Positions 25,041-34,589 are shown, counted from the stretch's first letter. The stretch: 64,000 nucleotides of DNA from Blautia parvula (GCF_020215665.1 NZ_CP084061.1:1892001-1956000), one strand, 5' to 3'. The notes: a model not told the origin generated them from the sequence alone. Translations and numbers: made by a program.

Positions 25041-26300
25041 ATGTCGGAATATCAGGAGCTTATAAAGAATTTTGAGAGAATCCGGGACTATATGCGGCAG
25101 TTTTTCGTGTATGGTTTTAAGGTCCGCGGGGATTATAAAGGAAAAAGCGCCCGCACGTATGACAACGAGAGAAGGCGCATAGAAAGTTTTCTGACCGGTT
25201 ACACCAGATCGGAATATACCGCCAAGGGCAAGAAAATATATATCAATGTGGACAGCAAAACCATACCGGAAAATCCCCTGTACGCTGCCTGGAAGTCCAA
25301 AAGCTTTACAGACAATGATATTATGCTGCACTTTTTCCTGCCTGCTCTTATAAAGGACAGCCCAAATGGACTTACCAGCAGTGAAGCCGCGGAACAGATT
25401 TCCCTTGTCTTTCAGGTTGTCTTTGACAGCCAGACCGTCCGTCTGAAGCTGAAAGAATATGAAAGACTGGGTATCTTCACATCCCGGAAGGAAGGCAGGG
25501 AGCTGCGCTATTTTATCGCCCCGCCGCTGCCCATGGAGTCCCCTTCCCACAAAGGACTTTGGAATCATATGATCCGGGCCGCTGCTTTTTACCAGGGCGT
25601 ATCCCCTTTCGGCATTGTGGGAAGTACTCTGCTTGACAGGGAAGAAAAACGAAACTGCTTTTTCCAGTATAAGCACCAGTTTCTCGTACATACGCTGGAG
25701 GATGAAGTCCTTCTGGACCTGCTCCTTGCCATGCATGAAAAAAGAGCTGTGTCCTTTCAAAACAACAGCCACCGAAATGGATCCTCCGTCACTTTTTGGG
25801 GCATTCCCCTGAAAATATTTGTAAGTACACGCACCGGACGACGTTACCTGTGCCTGTATCTCACAGCAAGGCACCGTTTTCAAAATGTCCGCCTTGACAG
25901 CCTGACAGATATAAAGCTTCTGGAGCCTTTTCCGCAATATAGGGACCTGCAGAAAAAACTGGAGAAAAACATGCCCCGCTGTTTCGGCGTCTCTTTCGGA
26001 GGCCGCAGCCGCATGGAGGAGCTCCATATGGAATTGTATATCCATGAGCCAAAAGAGTCTTATGTGCTGGACCGGCTGTCCAGGGAAGGGCGGGGCGGCC
26101 AGATTAAGAAAATCGGAAGAAACAAATATCTGTACAGCGGATATTTTTATGATACCAATGAGATGCTGTCATGGGTAAAGACCTTTACCGGCAGGGTGCT
26201 GGACATCCGGGGCAGCGCCCCCGCCTCCGTCCGCAAAGTCACCGATGACTGGGCGCGCATGTATGAAATGTATTGCGCTCCCAAAGAAAGCGAAGTATGA
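25041..26300 (+). CDS. WYL-domain protein 1
   Basis: A 419-residue protein with an N-terminal winged-helix-like region and a WYL-type ligand domain in the middle and C-terminal part (HEKRAVSFQNNSHRNGSSVT; IFVSTRTGRRYLCLYLTARH). The start has CAGGAGGTG 7 nt upstream. It is followed 12 bp later by a second WYL gene. WYL proteins bind nucleic acid or nucleotides and regulate stress or defence genes; the ligand here is unknown. No CRISPR or defence genes are next to it. Confidence 0.85.
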   Translation: MSEYQELIKNFERIRDYMRQFFVYGFKVRGDYKGKSARTYDNERRRIESFLTGYTRSEYTAKGKKIYINVDSKTIPENPLYAAWKSKSFTDNDIMLHFFLPALIKDSPNGLTSSEAAEQISLVFQVVFDSQTVRLKLKEYERLGIFTSRKEGRELRYFIAPPLPMESPSHKGLWNHMIRAAAFYQGVSPFGIVGSTLLDREEKRNCFFQYKHQFLVHTLEDEVLLDLLLAMHEKRAVSFQNNSHRNGSSVTFWGIPLKIFVSTRTGRRYLCLYLTARHRFQNVRLDSLTDIKLLEPFPQYRDLQKKLEKNMPRCFGVSFGGRSRMEELHMELYIHEPKESYVLDRLSREGRGGQIKKIGRNKYLYSGYFYDTNEMLSWVKTFTGRVLDIRGSAPASVRKVTDDWARMYEMYCAPKESEV

Positions 26301-26312
26301 CAGGAGTTTATA

Positions 26313-27332
26313 ATGGGTGAAATACGTTTTGATATCTTTGATAAAGTTTACAGTTGTTATTACAGAGTTGTCCAAAAGATTCTGGAGGAGGCCAAAAGCC
26401 ATCCTATCACCAGAAAGGATATGGAGACGATCGCTGCTGCCTACGGATACGGGGAGAGCGCCCTCACCATTGTCCCGAAGCTGTTAAACAGAGAATGGGA
26501 CCTGCTGCGCACCGAGGATGGAAAAACCTTTGCCCCGAAAACCGTTCCCGGCAGGCTTCCCCTTACCCTTTTGCAGCGCTCCTGGCTGAAAGCCCTTCTC
26601 GCTGACAGAAGAATATCCTGTTTTCTCACCCCGGAGGAGCAAAAAGAAGCAGCACATTCCCTGCGGGACGTGGAGCCGCTTTTTGGGCAGGCGGATTTCC
26701 ACTATTTTGACCGCTGTCTGGACGGGGATACTTACAGCTCGAAAGCCTACCAAAAGCATTTCCGCACAGTTTTGGAAGCTTTGGAACAGGGTCTGGTCCT
26801 GCGGATCTCTTACTGCGGCAGACAGGGCGCGGTCTCCCGGTTTGAAGCTGCGCCCTATCAGCTTCAATACTCGGAAAAAGATGATAAATTCCGCCTCTGC
26901 TGTCTGAAAAAGACAGGGGGACGCTTTTCCCTCAATACAACATTAAACATGAACAAAATAGCCGGCTGCAGCCTCACATCCGTTAAAGTACCCAAAAAGG
27001 CTTTGGCGCTGCGCTTTTCTCCCATACAAAAATCCAGAGAACCCGTTCTTCTGGAAATCAGCAAAGAACGAAATTCTCTGGAGCGCTGTATGCTTCATTT
27101 TGCCAACTATGAAAAGCACACGAAATATGATGAGGAGCGTGATGTCTATTACTGCAGCATTTATTATGACCTGGCCGATGAGACGGAACTGCTCATAGAT
27201 GTGCTGTCCTTCGGGCCTGTCATAAAGGTGCTTGGTCCCGCCTCTTTTCTCTCCCAGGTGAAGCAGAGAGTGAGGCGCCAGTATGAAATGCTGAACAGCC
27301 AAACACATACTTCCCGAAATCTGCCGGAATGA
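26313..27332 (+). CDS. WYL-domain protein 2
   Basis: A 339-residue partner of the gene just upstream. It has an N-terminal HTH-like part (TRKDMETIAAAYGYGESALT), a central WYL domain (EQGLVLRISYCGRQGAVSRF; QYSEKDDKFRLCCLKKTGGR) and a C-terminal extension of the WCX type (LSFGPVIKVLGPASFLSQVK). The two proteins probably act together as a heteromer; that is inferred from the shared operon. It ends convergent with the AraC gene 13 bp away. Confidence 0.85.
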   Translation: MGEIRFDIFDKVYSCYYRVVQKILEEAKSHPITRKDMETIAAAYGYGESALTIVPKLLNREWDLLRTEDGKTFAPKTVPGRLPLTLLQRSWLKALLADRRISCFLTPEEQKEAAHSLRDVEPLFGQADFHYFDRCLDGDTYSSKAYQKHFRTVLEALEQGLVLRISYCGRQGAVSRFEAAPYQLQYSEKDDKFRLCCLKKTGGRFSLNTTLNMNKIAGCSLTSVKVPKKALALRFSPIQKSREPVLLEISKERNSLERCMLHFANYEKHTKYDEERDVYYCSIYYDLADETELLIDVLSFGPVIKVLGPASFLSQVKQRVRRQYEMLNSQTHTSRNLPE

Positions 27333-27345
27333 ACGTGTCGGTGCT

Positions 27346-28224
27346 CTAGATTTCCTTCACCGGCAGCAGCTCAATATACCCTCTGCGGCCCACAGGTTCC
27401 AACTGTATGCGCGGATTCTCCGTATCCCAGCAGCAGCCGATGACAGCGGGATCATATTTTTCGATCGCCTGCTGCACTTCTGTGATCGCCTGGCAGTAAT
27501 TTTCCTCCGCAAAGGGTTCCCCGCGAAACATCAGGTATTTTGCCGCGGGAAGTTCAATACACGCAAAGCCCTCCGGCACCGGTTCCTGATAGTCTGCCGC
27601 CACCTCCACGCCCTGCACATATTTGGATGTGCCCGGCGTGCGGAGGGAATCCGGAAGCCAGAGGCATACCGGCTCACCGCTAATGGATTTTATGCTGGAG
27701 AGAATCCCCCAGACATCGCATCCCACTTCACTGCAATACTGAAAATACTCCTCCGCGTCCACACCTCTCTTTATAATAACTTTTCTGGACGGTCTCTCCG
27801 TCATCTGAACAAACACACTTTTTACGTTTTCCATTTCCTCTGGCTCCTTCCGCAGATTTCTGTATTTTACACCATAGGGGATGAACAGAAGCAGAGGCCC
27901 GGGGCTTGCCGCGTACTCTCTGGGATTGCAGCCGAATTCCCGGAAAAAAGCCCGCTGATAACCATCCACACTTCCAAACCCCATGTCCAGCGCCACATCC
28001 AGGATCCTGCATTTCTCATCCCGCAGGCGCAGGGCGGATCTGGACAGACGCATGCGGCGGATGTAATCTGCCGGGGTGAGATTGGTGTGCTCCTTAAACA
28101 GCCGGTAGGAATACCACGGGGAGTAAAGAGATACTTCCGAAAGCTTTGCCAGCGTAATATTTTCACTCAAATGCTGTTCAATGTAATCCTGCATGCGCTG
28201 AACAGCAAGTATCTGCTCTGTCAT
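27346..28224 (-). CDS. AraC-family regulator with GyrI-like effector domain
   Basis: A 292-residue protein: N-terminal AraC DNA-binding domain (two HTHs, LAKLSEVSLYSPWYSYRLFK and ILDVALDMGFGSVDGYQRAF) followed by a GyrI-like small-molecule-binding domain from about residue 140. Such regulators resemble Rob/SoxS-like or BmrR-type sensors of drugs. Start at ATG 28224 with AGGAGGT 6 nt upstream; the GTG at 28233 is within that site. No target gene is adjacent. Confidence 0.88.
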   Translation of the reverse strand: MTEQILAVQRMQDYIEQHLSENITLAKLSEVSLYSPWYSYRLFKEHTNLTPADYIRRMRLSRSALRLRDEKCRILDVALDMGFGSVDGYQRAFFREFGCNPREYAASPGPLLLFIPYGVKYRNLRKEPEEMENVKSVFVQMTERPSRKVIIKRGVDAEEYFQYCSEVGCDVWGILSSIKSISGEPVCLWLPDSLRTPGTSKYVQGVEVAADYQEPVPEGFACIELPAAKYLMFRGEPFAEENYCQAITEVQQAIEKYDPAVIGCCWDTENPRIQLEPVGRRGYIELLPVKEI

Positions 28225-28295
28225 TTCTGTCACCTCCTGTCTACTGCCATCCTATCAGATTTTCCCCGGACTGTTCTCGACTATTTTTGCCAAAT

Positions 28296-28324
28296 ATAAA
28301 AGGGAATCCTGTGTGAGGATTCCC
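28296..28324 (-). terminator. Terminator of the cysK-metY-rrf2 operon
   Basis: GGGAATCCT-cacac-AGGATTCCC on the minus strand, followed by TTTTATATTT. Confidence 0.85.
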
Positions 28325-28413
28325 GCATTTACATTGCCGCCTGCCTGCACTGCCGGCCGAATTGTCAGGACATCTGCAGGCAGCTGCGGGTCTTGGTTGT
28401 CTCATGGTATCTT

Positions 28414-28848
28414 TTAAATCACGTAATTCAGGGAACATTGTTTCTGCCATTCCACCAGATCCGCCAGGGTGTATTTGTCCACTACACTTTTGATGGCATT
28501 GTCAAGCTCCTGCCATAGGACCAGGGTGGGGCAGGCTTCTGCCCTGGGGCACTGGTTCGTATCTCCTTCCAGACACTCCACAGGGGCCAGGCTGCCTTCT
28601 GTCAGGCGGAGAATAGAACCCACGGTATATTCCTCCGGCTTTTTCACAAGACGGTAGCCGCCCTGGGGACCCCGGATGCTTTTCACATAGCCGGCTCTGG
28701 CCAGGATGGACACGATCTGCTCCAGATATTTTGTGGAGATTTCCTGCCTTGATGCTATTTCTTTTACCCTCACCGGGCCGCCCTCATCGTGTATGGCTAT
28801 GTCCAGCATCATACGCAGTGCGTAACGTCCTTTTGTTGATATTTTCAT
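28414..28848 (-). CDS. Rrf2-family regulator, CymR-like
   Basis: A 144-residue Rrf2 winged-helix protein: KISTKGRYALRMMLDIAIHD, then VKEIASRQEISTKYLEQIVS, wing RGPQGGYRLVKKPEEYTV. The C-terminal part has three Cys (CLEGDTNQC, EACPTL), as in Fe-S-binding members, but many CymR-type proteins also carry Cys here. Because it lies downstream of cysK and metY on the same strand, control of cysteine metabolism by a CysK-CymR type complex is the likely role. The gap to metY is 65 bp, so it may have its own promoter too. Confidence 0.88.
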   Translation of the reverse strand: MKISTKGRYALRMMLDIAIHDEGGPVRVKEIASRQEISTKYLEQIVSILARAGYVKSIRGPQGGYRLVKKPEEYTVGSILRLTEGSLAPVECLEGDTNQCPRAEACPTLVLWQELDNAIKSVVDKYTLADLVEWQKQCSLNYVI

Positions 28849-28913
28849 GGTTACCTCCAGATTTTTCTTACTGTCCGAAGGCAGATACTGTCCCCTGTGC
28901 CCTCCCGGATCCG

Positions 28914-30221
28914 TCAGGAAACAGCGTTAAACGCCTCTTCCAGATCCTGAAGGATGTCATCAATATTCTCCGTCCCTATGGACAGGCGGACCGTGTTGGG
29001 GCGGATTCCCTGCTCTGCAAGTTCTGTTTCGGTGAGCTGGGCATGGGTGGTGGAAGCCGGATGGATGACAAGTGACTTCACATCAGCCACATTTGCAAGC
29101 AGAGAGAAAAGTTCCAGATTGTCGATAAACGCTTTGGTTTTTCCGGCATCTCCCTTCACCTCAAATGTGAATATAGAACCACCCCCGTTGGGGAAATACT
29201 TTTTATACAGCCTCTGCTGTTCGGGATCCGTGCTGACAGATGGGTGATGAACCTCCTCCACCAGCGGATGCTTCTGCAAATATTCTACCACTTTCAGCGC
29301 ATTCTGTACATGGCGTTCTACCCGCAGGGACAGGGTTTCCAATCCCTGAAGGAATAAAAAGGCATGGAAGGGTGACAGGGTGGCTCCTGTATCCCGCAAT
29401 AGAATGGCTCTGATCTTCGTGACAAAGGCTGCCGGACCCACCGCTTTCGTAAAGCTGACCCCGTGATAGCTGGGGTTGGGCTCCACAAGAGAGGGAAATT
29501 TCCCGGATGCCTCCCAGTCAAATCTGCCGCTGTCCACGATCACGCCGCCGAGAGCCGTGCCGTGGCCGCCGATGAATTTTGTAGCGGAATGCACCACGAT
29601 ATCGGCGCCGAACGCGATGGGCTGCACCAGGAAAGGTGTGGCAAATGTGTTGTCTACGACCAGAGGGATTTTATGGGCGTGGGCAATCTTCGCTATGGCT
29701 TCCACATCCACCACCTCAGAGCGTGGATTTCCGAGAGTCTCAATAAAAACAGCCTTTGTATTCTCCCGGATTGCGCCCTCCACTTCTTCCTTATTAAATA
29801 TATCCACAAATGTAGTTTCAATTCCATAGTCCGGCAGTGTATGCTCCAGCAGATTATAGGAGCCGCCGTAAATGTTTTTTGCGGAGACTATGTGGTCGCC
29901 CTGTTTTGCCAGGTTCTGGAATGTATAGGCGATGGCGGCTGCACCCGAGGCAACGGCAAGTGCCGCAGCACCGCCCTCCAGCGCCGCGATCCTCTGTTCA
30001 AAGATATCCTGGGTGGGATTGGTCAGCCTGCCGTAAATATTGCCTGCATTTGACAGATCAAAACGTGCCGCCGCATGTGCGCAGTCATCAAATACATAGG
30101 AGGAGGAAGCGTAGATGGGTACTGCCCTTGCACCTGTCGCCGGGTCCGGAGCCTCCTGGCCCACATGCAGCTGTAACGTCTCGAATTTAAAGTTCCTGTC
30201 TTTTCTCTCTGTTTTCTTCAT
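28914..30221 (-). CDS. metY: O-acetylhomoserine sulfhydrylase / O-acetylhomoserine aminocarboxypropyltransferase
   Basis: A 435-residue PLP enzyme of the Cys/Met-metabolism family: FETLQLHVGQEAPDPATGAR, ALEGGAAALAVASGAAAIAY, PLVVDNTFATPFLVQPIAFG, HSATKFIGGHGTALGG (PLP Lys). It makes homocysteine from O-acetylhomoserine and sulfide and is a cytosolic tetramer. Start at ATG 30221 with GAGGGTGA upstream; the GTG at 30230 is in that site. 28 bp after the cysK stop, so co-transcribed with it. Confidence 0.93.
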   Translation of the reverse strand: MKKTERKDRNFKFETLQLHVGQEAPDPATGARAVPIYASSSYVFDDCAHAAARFDLSNAGNIYGRLTNPTQDIFEQRIAALEGGAAALAVASGAAAIAYTFQNLAKQGDHIVSAKNIYGGSYNLLEHTLPDYGIETTFVDIFNKEEVEGAIRENTKAVFIETLGNPRSEVVDVEAIAKIAHAHKIPLVVDNTFATPFLVQPIAFGADIVVHSATKFIGGHGTALGGVIVDSGRFDWEASGKFPSLVEPNPSYHGVSFTKAVGPAAFVTKIRAILLRDTGATLSPFHAFLFLQGLETLSLRVERHVQNALKVVEYLQKHPLVEEVHHPSVSTDPEQQRLYKKYFPNGGGSIFTFEVKGDAGKTKAFIDNLELFSLLANVADVKSLVIHPASTTHAQLTETELAEQGIRPNTVRLSIGTENIDDILQDLEEAFNAVS

Positions 30222-30249
30222 ACTTGTCACCCTCGCCTTTTCTGATATT

Positions 30250-31191
30250 TTAGTTCTGGAATAATTGTGTGGAATAATACCTGTCTCCGCTGTCCGGCAG
30301 AAGCACTACAATGGTTTTTCCCGCGTACTCTTTTCTTTTAGCCAGTTCCATGGCTGCGTACATGGCTGCACCGGAGGAGATTCCCACCAGTATGCCCTCT
30401 TTTTTCGCGATCTTTTTTGCAGTCTCAATGGCTGCGTCATTTTCCACCTGCATGATCTCATCATATATGTCTGTGTTCAGCACAGCCGGAATGAAGCCTG
30501 CGCCTATGCCCTGAATCTTATGCGGGCCCGGTCTGCCTCCTGAGAGAACCGCGGAATCTGTGGGTTCAACCGCCACAATCTTCACATTGGGATTTTGGAA
30601 TTTTAAATACTCTCCCGTTCCCGTGATAGTTCCGCCTGTACCTACCCCTGCCACAAAGACATCCACTCTACCCTCTGTATCCTTCCAGATTTCCGGGCCT
30701 GTTGTCTTTCTGTGCATTTCCGGATTGGCGGTATTTTCAAACTGCCCCGGAATGAAGCTGCCCGGAATTTCCCGGCTGAGCGCCTCCGCTTTGGCAATGG
30801 CTCCGTTCATCCCCTTGCTGCCCTCTGTCAGTACCAGCTCTGCACCGTATGCTTTCAGAATATTTCTGCGCTCCACGCTCATGGTCTCGGGCATTGTGAG
30901 TATGAGGCGGTAACCTCTGGCTGCTGCCATAGAGGCAAGACCTATGCCTGTATTGCCGGAGGTAGGTTCTATGAGAACCGTGTCCGGGCCTATAAGCCCT
31001 GCCGCTTCCGCGGTATCCAGCATGTTTTTGGCAATTCTGTCCTTTACACTGCCGGCGGGATTCAGATACTCCAGCTTTGCGAGAACTACTGCCTGCAGCC
31101 CCTCCTCCCTTTCCATGTTCCGCATCTCCATGAGGGGAGTGCTGCCTACCAGTTCTGATGCACTTCTATAAATATGATTTCTGCTCATCAT
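30250..31191 (-). CDS. cysK: Cysteine synthase A (O-acetylserine sulfhydrylase)
   Basis: A 313-residue PLP enzyme: the PLP-Lys motif [11 protein letters not shown], the substrate loop [12 protein letters not shown], phosphate cup [15 protein letters not shown] and [11 protein letters not shown]. It forms cysteine from O-acetylserine and sulfide. It is the first gene of the operon, with a consensus promoter and an inverted repeat directly upstream. CysK in Firmicutes can also act as the partner of CymR, which fits the Rrf2 gene downstream. Confidence 0.95.
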   Translation of the reverse strand: MMSRNHIYRSASELVGSTPLMEMRNMEREEGLQAVVLAKLEYLNPAGSVKDRIAKNMLDTAEAAGLIGPDTVLIEPTSGNTGIGLASMAAARGYRLILTMPETMSVERRNILKAYGAELVLTEGSKGMNGAIAKAEALSREIPGSFIPGQFENTANPEMHRKTTGPEIWKDTEGRVDVFVAGVGTGGTITGTGEYLKFQNPNVKIVAVEPTDSAVLSGGRPGPHKIQGIGAGFIPAVLNTDIYDEIMQVENDAAIETAKKIAKKEGILVGISSGAAMYAAMELAKRKEYAGKTIVVLLPDSGDRYYSTQLFQN

Positions 31192-31208
31192 TTTCTCCTT
31201 TCATATAT

Positions 31209-31257
31209 TTCCTATCGAATTAATAGGAATTATAACTGTGTTTGATTCTAATGTCAA
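31209..31257 (-). promoter_or_regulatory. cysK promoter with Rrf2-type operator
   Basis: Minus strand TTGACA (31252-31257), 17-bp spacer, TATAAT (31229-31234), both perfect. The inverted repeat TTCCTAT-taattcg-ATAGGAA (31209-31229) begins at the last base of the -10 box, so a bound regulator would block RNA polymerase. The Rrf2 protein at the end of the operon is the obvious candidate. Confidence 0.8.
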
Positions 31258-31306
31258 GAAAAAAATCCCATATTGCCCGATTTTTTTCGGATGCAATATG
31301 GGATTT
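31258..31306 (-). terminator. Terminator of the VTC/DUF4956/DUF4353 operon
   Basis: AAAATCCCATATTGC and GCAATATGGGATTTTTTT pair on the minus strand, 21 bp after the stop of the DUF4353 gene and directly before the cysK -35 box. Confidence 0.85.
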
Positions 31307-31326
31307 TGCTGTATGTGCTGTCAGCC

Positions 31327-33102
31327 TTAAAGGGCTTGTGGGGCCTCTCCTTCTGGCATCTCTCCATCCGGCGGCTCCATTCCTTCCGGCACTTCCCCGT
31401 CCGGCGGTTCCATTCCTTCCGGCATTTCCTGGCTGCCATCTCCGGGTTTCCGGCCTTTCTGCATATCTCCTTTCATACCGCCGCCCATTCTTCCCATGCC
31501 TCCCGCCGAGCCATTGGAGGTGACCACAGATTCCAAGGTGAGCGTACTGCTTTCACTTCCCGCTGTGAGGGTATATGTTTCTCCCTCCTGCATTTCCGGA
31601 CAGCTGACCAGTACAGAAGAATACTTTTTCTTTGGTGTAAAGCTAAGCAGCTCCTTTCCGTCTTCGTCCTGCAGTGTCACAGCAGTCTGTGCTTCCTGGG
31701 TATTGGTGAGATTGTGCAGGATGGAACACTGGGCGGAGGAATCGCTGAATCCCTGGGCCATGCCGGAACTTCCCACAGCGATGATGGTGCCACCTGTGAT
31801 ATCCGCGCCTCCGTTATAATCAAGGGCACCATCCCCGTCAGACACCGGCCCGTTCACATACACCGTTCCGCCTGACAGGAAGATGCTGCCGTTGGAGTCA
31901 AGGCCGTCACCCTCTGCGTCCACTTCCAGAGTTCCCCCTGTGATCTTGATGTAGGCTTCCGTGTCATTCTCCATACTGCCGTCTCCTCTTCCTCCGGGTA
32001 CATCCGCCTCCTCCTCTTCTGTCTTAGCCTTTGCCGCGTTTACCGCGTCATCGCTGGCTGTCAGACTGATTTCACCGCCGTTTACCACAACTCTGCGGCC
32101 TTCCAGCCCTTCATAGCAGGCATTTACGGCAATTGCCCCATCATTTACAACCATATCCAGGTCCGCATGAAAGGCATCGTCTCCTGCATCCACAGTAAAG
32201 CTGCCTCCGTCCAGAACAATACTGCCTCCGGTGTGAAGGGCATCATCCTCTGTGTCAATGACAAAGGTGCCGCCTGCCACGTAGATGTTCCCCTTTTCGG
32301 ATTCCTCCGTATTCTCTGACTTCATCCCTTTGCCCTGGGCAGTCAGATGAAAGGTTCCGTCCAGTATCTTAATACAGTCCTTTCCTGTCATGCAGTGCTC
32401 CACTGCGCTGACCGTGATCTCACCTCCCGTAATGACCAGATCATTCTTCGAGACAATGCCGTGTTTGTAAGCGGCTGTCACATCCAGGGCACCGCTTCCG
32501 TTGACGGTAAGGTCATCCTTTGAAAAAATCACCCCGTCCACCGTGTTATCATCTGTCTGGGTATAGGTACTGCCCCCGCTCAGACTGTTTTCGCTGTTTT
32601 CTGCCAGCGTGAGAAACACCTTATCCGCATTTTTCACATAGACGGCAGCGCTTGTCTCACAGTGGACCGCCGCATTGTCAAGGACGATCTGTACCTTGTC
32701 ACTGTCCCCGGCATCCACCACGATCTGTCCGCTGCTGAGCGTTCCCGTAATATGGTAAACGCCCTCCCCGGTTATTGTCAGTGTACTTTCCGTAATCTCC
32801 GCGCTGCCGCTCTCTGCCCGGATGGAATCCCCGTCAAGGGTTATCATAACCACCTCCTCCGCGTCATAAATCCCCTCTTTATCCCGATCCGCAAATTCCG
32901 TATCCACCTCCGATTCCGTCAGTTCCAGGTTCTGGTCCACACCCTCTGTACTGCCGGTCCCCGCCATCATGCCGCCTCTGCCGCTGCTTTCGGATGATGT
33001 CTCAGCCGTATTTTCACCGGCTGCCTGTCCGCTGCCGCATCCTTCAAGGGTGCCTGCCGCCAGAAAAATACCCAGAAGCACTGCTGCCATTTTCTTATTA
33101 TC
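31327..33102 (-). CDS. Carbohydrate-binding (DUF4353) surface lipoprotein
   Basis: A 591-residue lipoprotein. Signal peptide with lipobox LEGC (Cys about residue 22), a Ser/Thr/Gly-rich linker, then a long beta-helix-like domain made of repeated strands (GGEITVSAVEHCMTGKDCIK, GGTFVIDTEDDALHTGGSIV, GGSFTVDAGDDAFHADLDMV and similar), and a C-terminal tail of repeated PEGMEPPDGE units. Start at 33102, with AGAGGAGC upstream and overlapping the end of the previous gene; an extra 15 codons upstream are possible. Last gene of the VTC operon. The ligand is unknown. Confidence 0.85.
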   Translation of the reverse strand, partial: DNKKMAAVLLGIFLAAGTLEGCGSGQAAGENTAETSSESSGRGGMMAGTGSTEGVDQNLELTESEVDTEFADRDKEGIYDAEEVVMITLDGDSIRAESGSAEITESTLTITGEGVYHITGTLSSGQIVVDAGDSDKVQIVLDNAAVHCETSAAVYVKNADKVFLTLAENSENSLSGGSTYTQTDDNTVDGVIFSKDDLTVNGSGALDVTAAYKHGIVSKNDLVITGGEITVSAVEHCMTGKDCIKILDGTFHLTAQGKGMKSENTEESEKGNIYVAGGTFVIDTEDDALHTGGSIVLDGGSFTVDAGDDAFHADLDMVVNDGAIAVNACYEGLEGRRVVVNGGEISLTASDDAVNAAKAKTEEEEADVPGGRGDGSMENDTEAYIKITGGTLEVDAEGDGLDSNGSIFLSGGTVYVNGPVSDGDGALDYNGGADITGGTIIAVGSSGMAQGFSDSSAQCSILHNLTNTQEAQTAVTLQDEDGKELLSFTPKKKYSSVLVSCPEMQEGETYTLTAGSESSTLTLESVVTSNGSAGGMGRMGGGMKGDMQKGRKPGDGSQEMPEGMEPPDGEVPEGMEPPDGEMPEGEAPQAL

Positions 33103-33110
33103 CATCTGTT

Positions 33111-33800
33111 TTACAGCTCCTCTCTTACAATTGCAGTCCTGCTGCATAAGATTTCCAGGTTCCCGTTTCGGCAGCGCAGGTCATCGATCATTTTTTTCTC
33201 CTCTTTCCGATTTTTCAGCACAACCTGATAATCCAGGCGGAACAGGCTGCCCATGTTGGTGGTCTTCACCTGGACCAACTCCCAGCGTTTCAGATATTGC
33301 TCGAATATTTCCTCAAATACCTCTGTATAATCCAGTGACTCCGGAATGGTAATGCGCAGCGCCCGTTCCCGGGTCTGCTTCTCTCCAAAACGGCTGACTG
33401 TAAATATGGTATCTGCCGCGCCGATCACCACTACAAAAAGTGCCGCAATACCGATATACCCCATTCCGGTGGCAAGTCCCACTGCCATAGCCAGGAAAAT
33501 ACTGCTGATCTCCCTGGCTGTTCCCGGCACAGACCTGAACCTGACCAGGGAAAAGGCGCCCATCACCGCCACGCCGGTGCCCAGATTGCCGTTGACCAGC
33601 ATGATCACCATCTGTACAATGGCCGGCATCAGCGCCAGGGTCACCACAAACCCTTTTGTATAGGTATTGCGGTACATATAGATTACCGCGATCACGATTC
33701 CCAGCACCAGAGAAGCTGCTGTACATGCCAGAAATGTGCCAAGAGAAAATGCGGCGGTTGTTTCATTTACAAGAATGGATTGAAACCATGAATTAAGCAC
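33111..33800 (-). CDS. DUF4956 membrane protein
   Basis: A 229-residue protein with about four membrane segments in the first 130 residues (FSLGTFLACTAASLVLGIVI; FVVTLALMPAIVQMVIMLVN; ISSIFLAMAVGLATGMGYIG; ALFVVVIGAADTIFTV) and a cytoplasmic charged tail. The motif GAFSLVRFRSVPGTAREI is typical of DUF4956. Start at GTG 33800 with AAGGAGG 8 nt upstream; its start overlaps the VTC gene by 8 bp. Usually found with VTC-type polyphosphate polymerase genes, as here, so it may be a membrane partner. Confidence 0.88.
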   Translation of the reverse strand: MLNSWFQSILVNETTAAFSLGTFLACTAASLVLGIVIAVIYMYRNTYTKGFVVTLALMPAIVQMVIMLVNGNLGTGVAVMGAFSLVRFRSVPGTAREISSIFLAMAVGLATGMGYIGIAALFVVVIGAADTIFTVSRFGEKQTRERALRITIPESLDYTEVFEEIFEQYLKRWELVQVKTTNMGSLFRLDYQVVLKNRKEEKKMIDDLRCRNGNLEILCSRTAIVREEL

Positions 33801-34524
33801 AGTATTTTCCTCCTTCGTCTTTTCTTTCCTCTGCCTGCTGCATCCGGTAGGCTTTGCCGTATTTTGAGAAGGATACAGGGTAAATGCAAAGCTGGTCCAG
33901 AAGTTCGCAGAGCCATACCGGCATGGCACCGGGAATCTTAATTTCCATAAGCTGCTGCCCCTCCTCCAGGATCTGCTGTCCCCAGGTCCCCTTTTTCAGA
34001 TCCAGTTCCTGATTCCGGAAGCGGATATTCCAGTCAAAGGTCACTCTCAGTTCCGGCTTTTGCGTATCATAAGCCGCGATTCTGTCATAGGCTATGTACA
34101 TGGCTGGCCTGATGTCTCTGTAATACTTTAAAAACCAGTCAATCTCCCGCAGCACCTGTGTCTCCACTCCGGGCGCCTCATGGCGCAGAAGATACCCCTC
34201 CGCCTCGGACAGCACCATACTCTCCCGGCGTTTGTATACAATTCCCTTATATTTTTTCTTCAGTTCCAGAAATACAGGCCCATCCTTTCCGGGTGTCCCG
34301 TAACTGCGGAGCCGCAGCTTTTCTTTATAGACCGGCTTTTCAAGAGATGTGCGGATAAGCCGGGCGTCCGGTGTGTCAAAATAGATATTGCATATGGTGG
34401 TTGTCCCGTATTCGTCCGGGACAATCCTTCCCCCGGTCCTTTTTATAAACTCTTTATACTGGATTTCGTCCAGCAGGTATTTCTTCTCGTAGCGTTCAAA
34501 TGTCATCTGATTACTGCCCATCAT
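33793..34524 (-). CDS. VTC-domain (polyphosphate-polymerase-like) protein
   Basis: A 243-residue protein of the VTC/CYTH tunnel-fold group: FERYEKKYLLD at the start, IYFDTPDARLIR, YKEKLRLRSYG, VFLELKKKYKGIVYKRR, and FSKYGKAY at the end. Basic and acidic tunnel residues (K, R, E) are kept, so it may be active, making or handling polyphosphate or a similar phosphate polymer. First gene of the operon. Start at ATG 34524, with AAGGAGG 4 nt upstream. Confidence 0.88.
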   Translation of the reverse strand: MMGSNQMTFERYEKKYLLDEIQYKEFIKRTGGRIVPDEYGTTTICNIYFDTPDARLIRTSLEKPVYKEKLRLRSYGTPGKDGPVFLELKKKYKGIVYKRRESMVLSEAEGYLLRHEAPGVETQVLREIDWFLKYYRDIRPAMYIAYDRIAAYDTQKPELRVTFDWNIRFRNQELDLKKGTWGQQILEEGQQLMEIKIPGAMPVWLCELLDQLCIYPVSFSKYGKAYRMQQAEERKDEGGKYCA

Positions 34525-34589
34525 GTTCCTCCTTGATATTCTGTTCTTTCTTACCACCTCAGTATAACGCCCAAACCTTAAATGAACTT

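Noticed and set aside
24966-26045. 359-residue ORF opposite the first WYL gene
   Set aside because: Antisense shadow; the plus-strand WYL gene has a strong ribosome binding site and recognisable domain.
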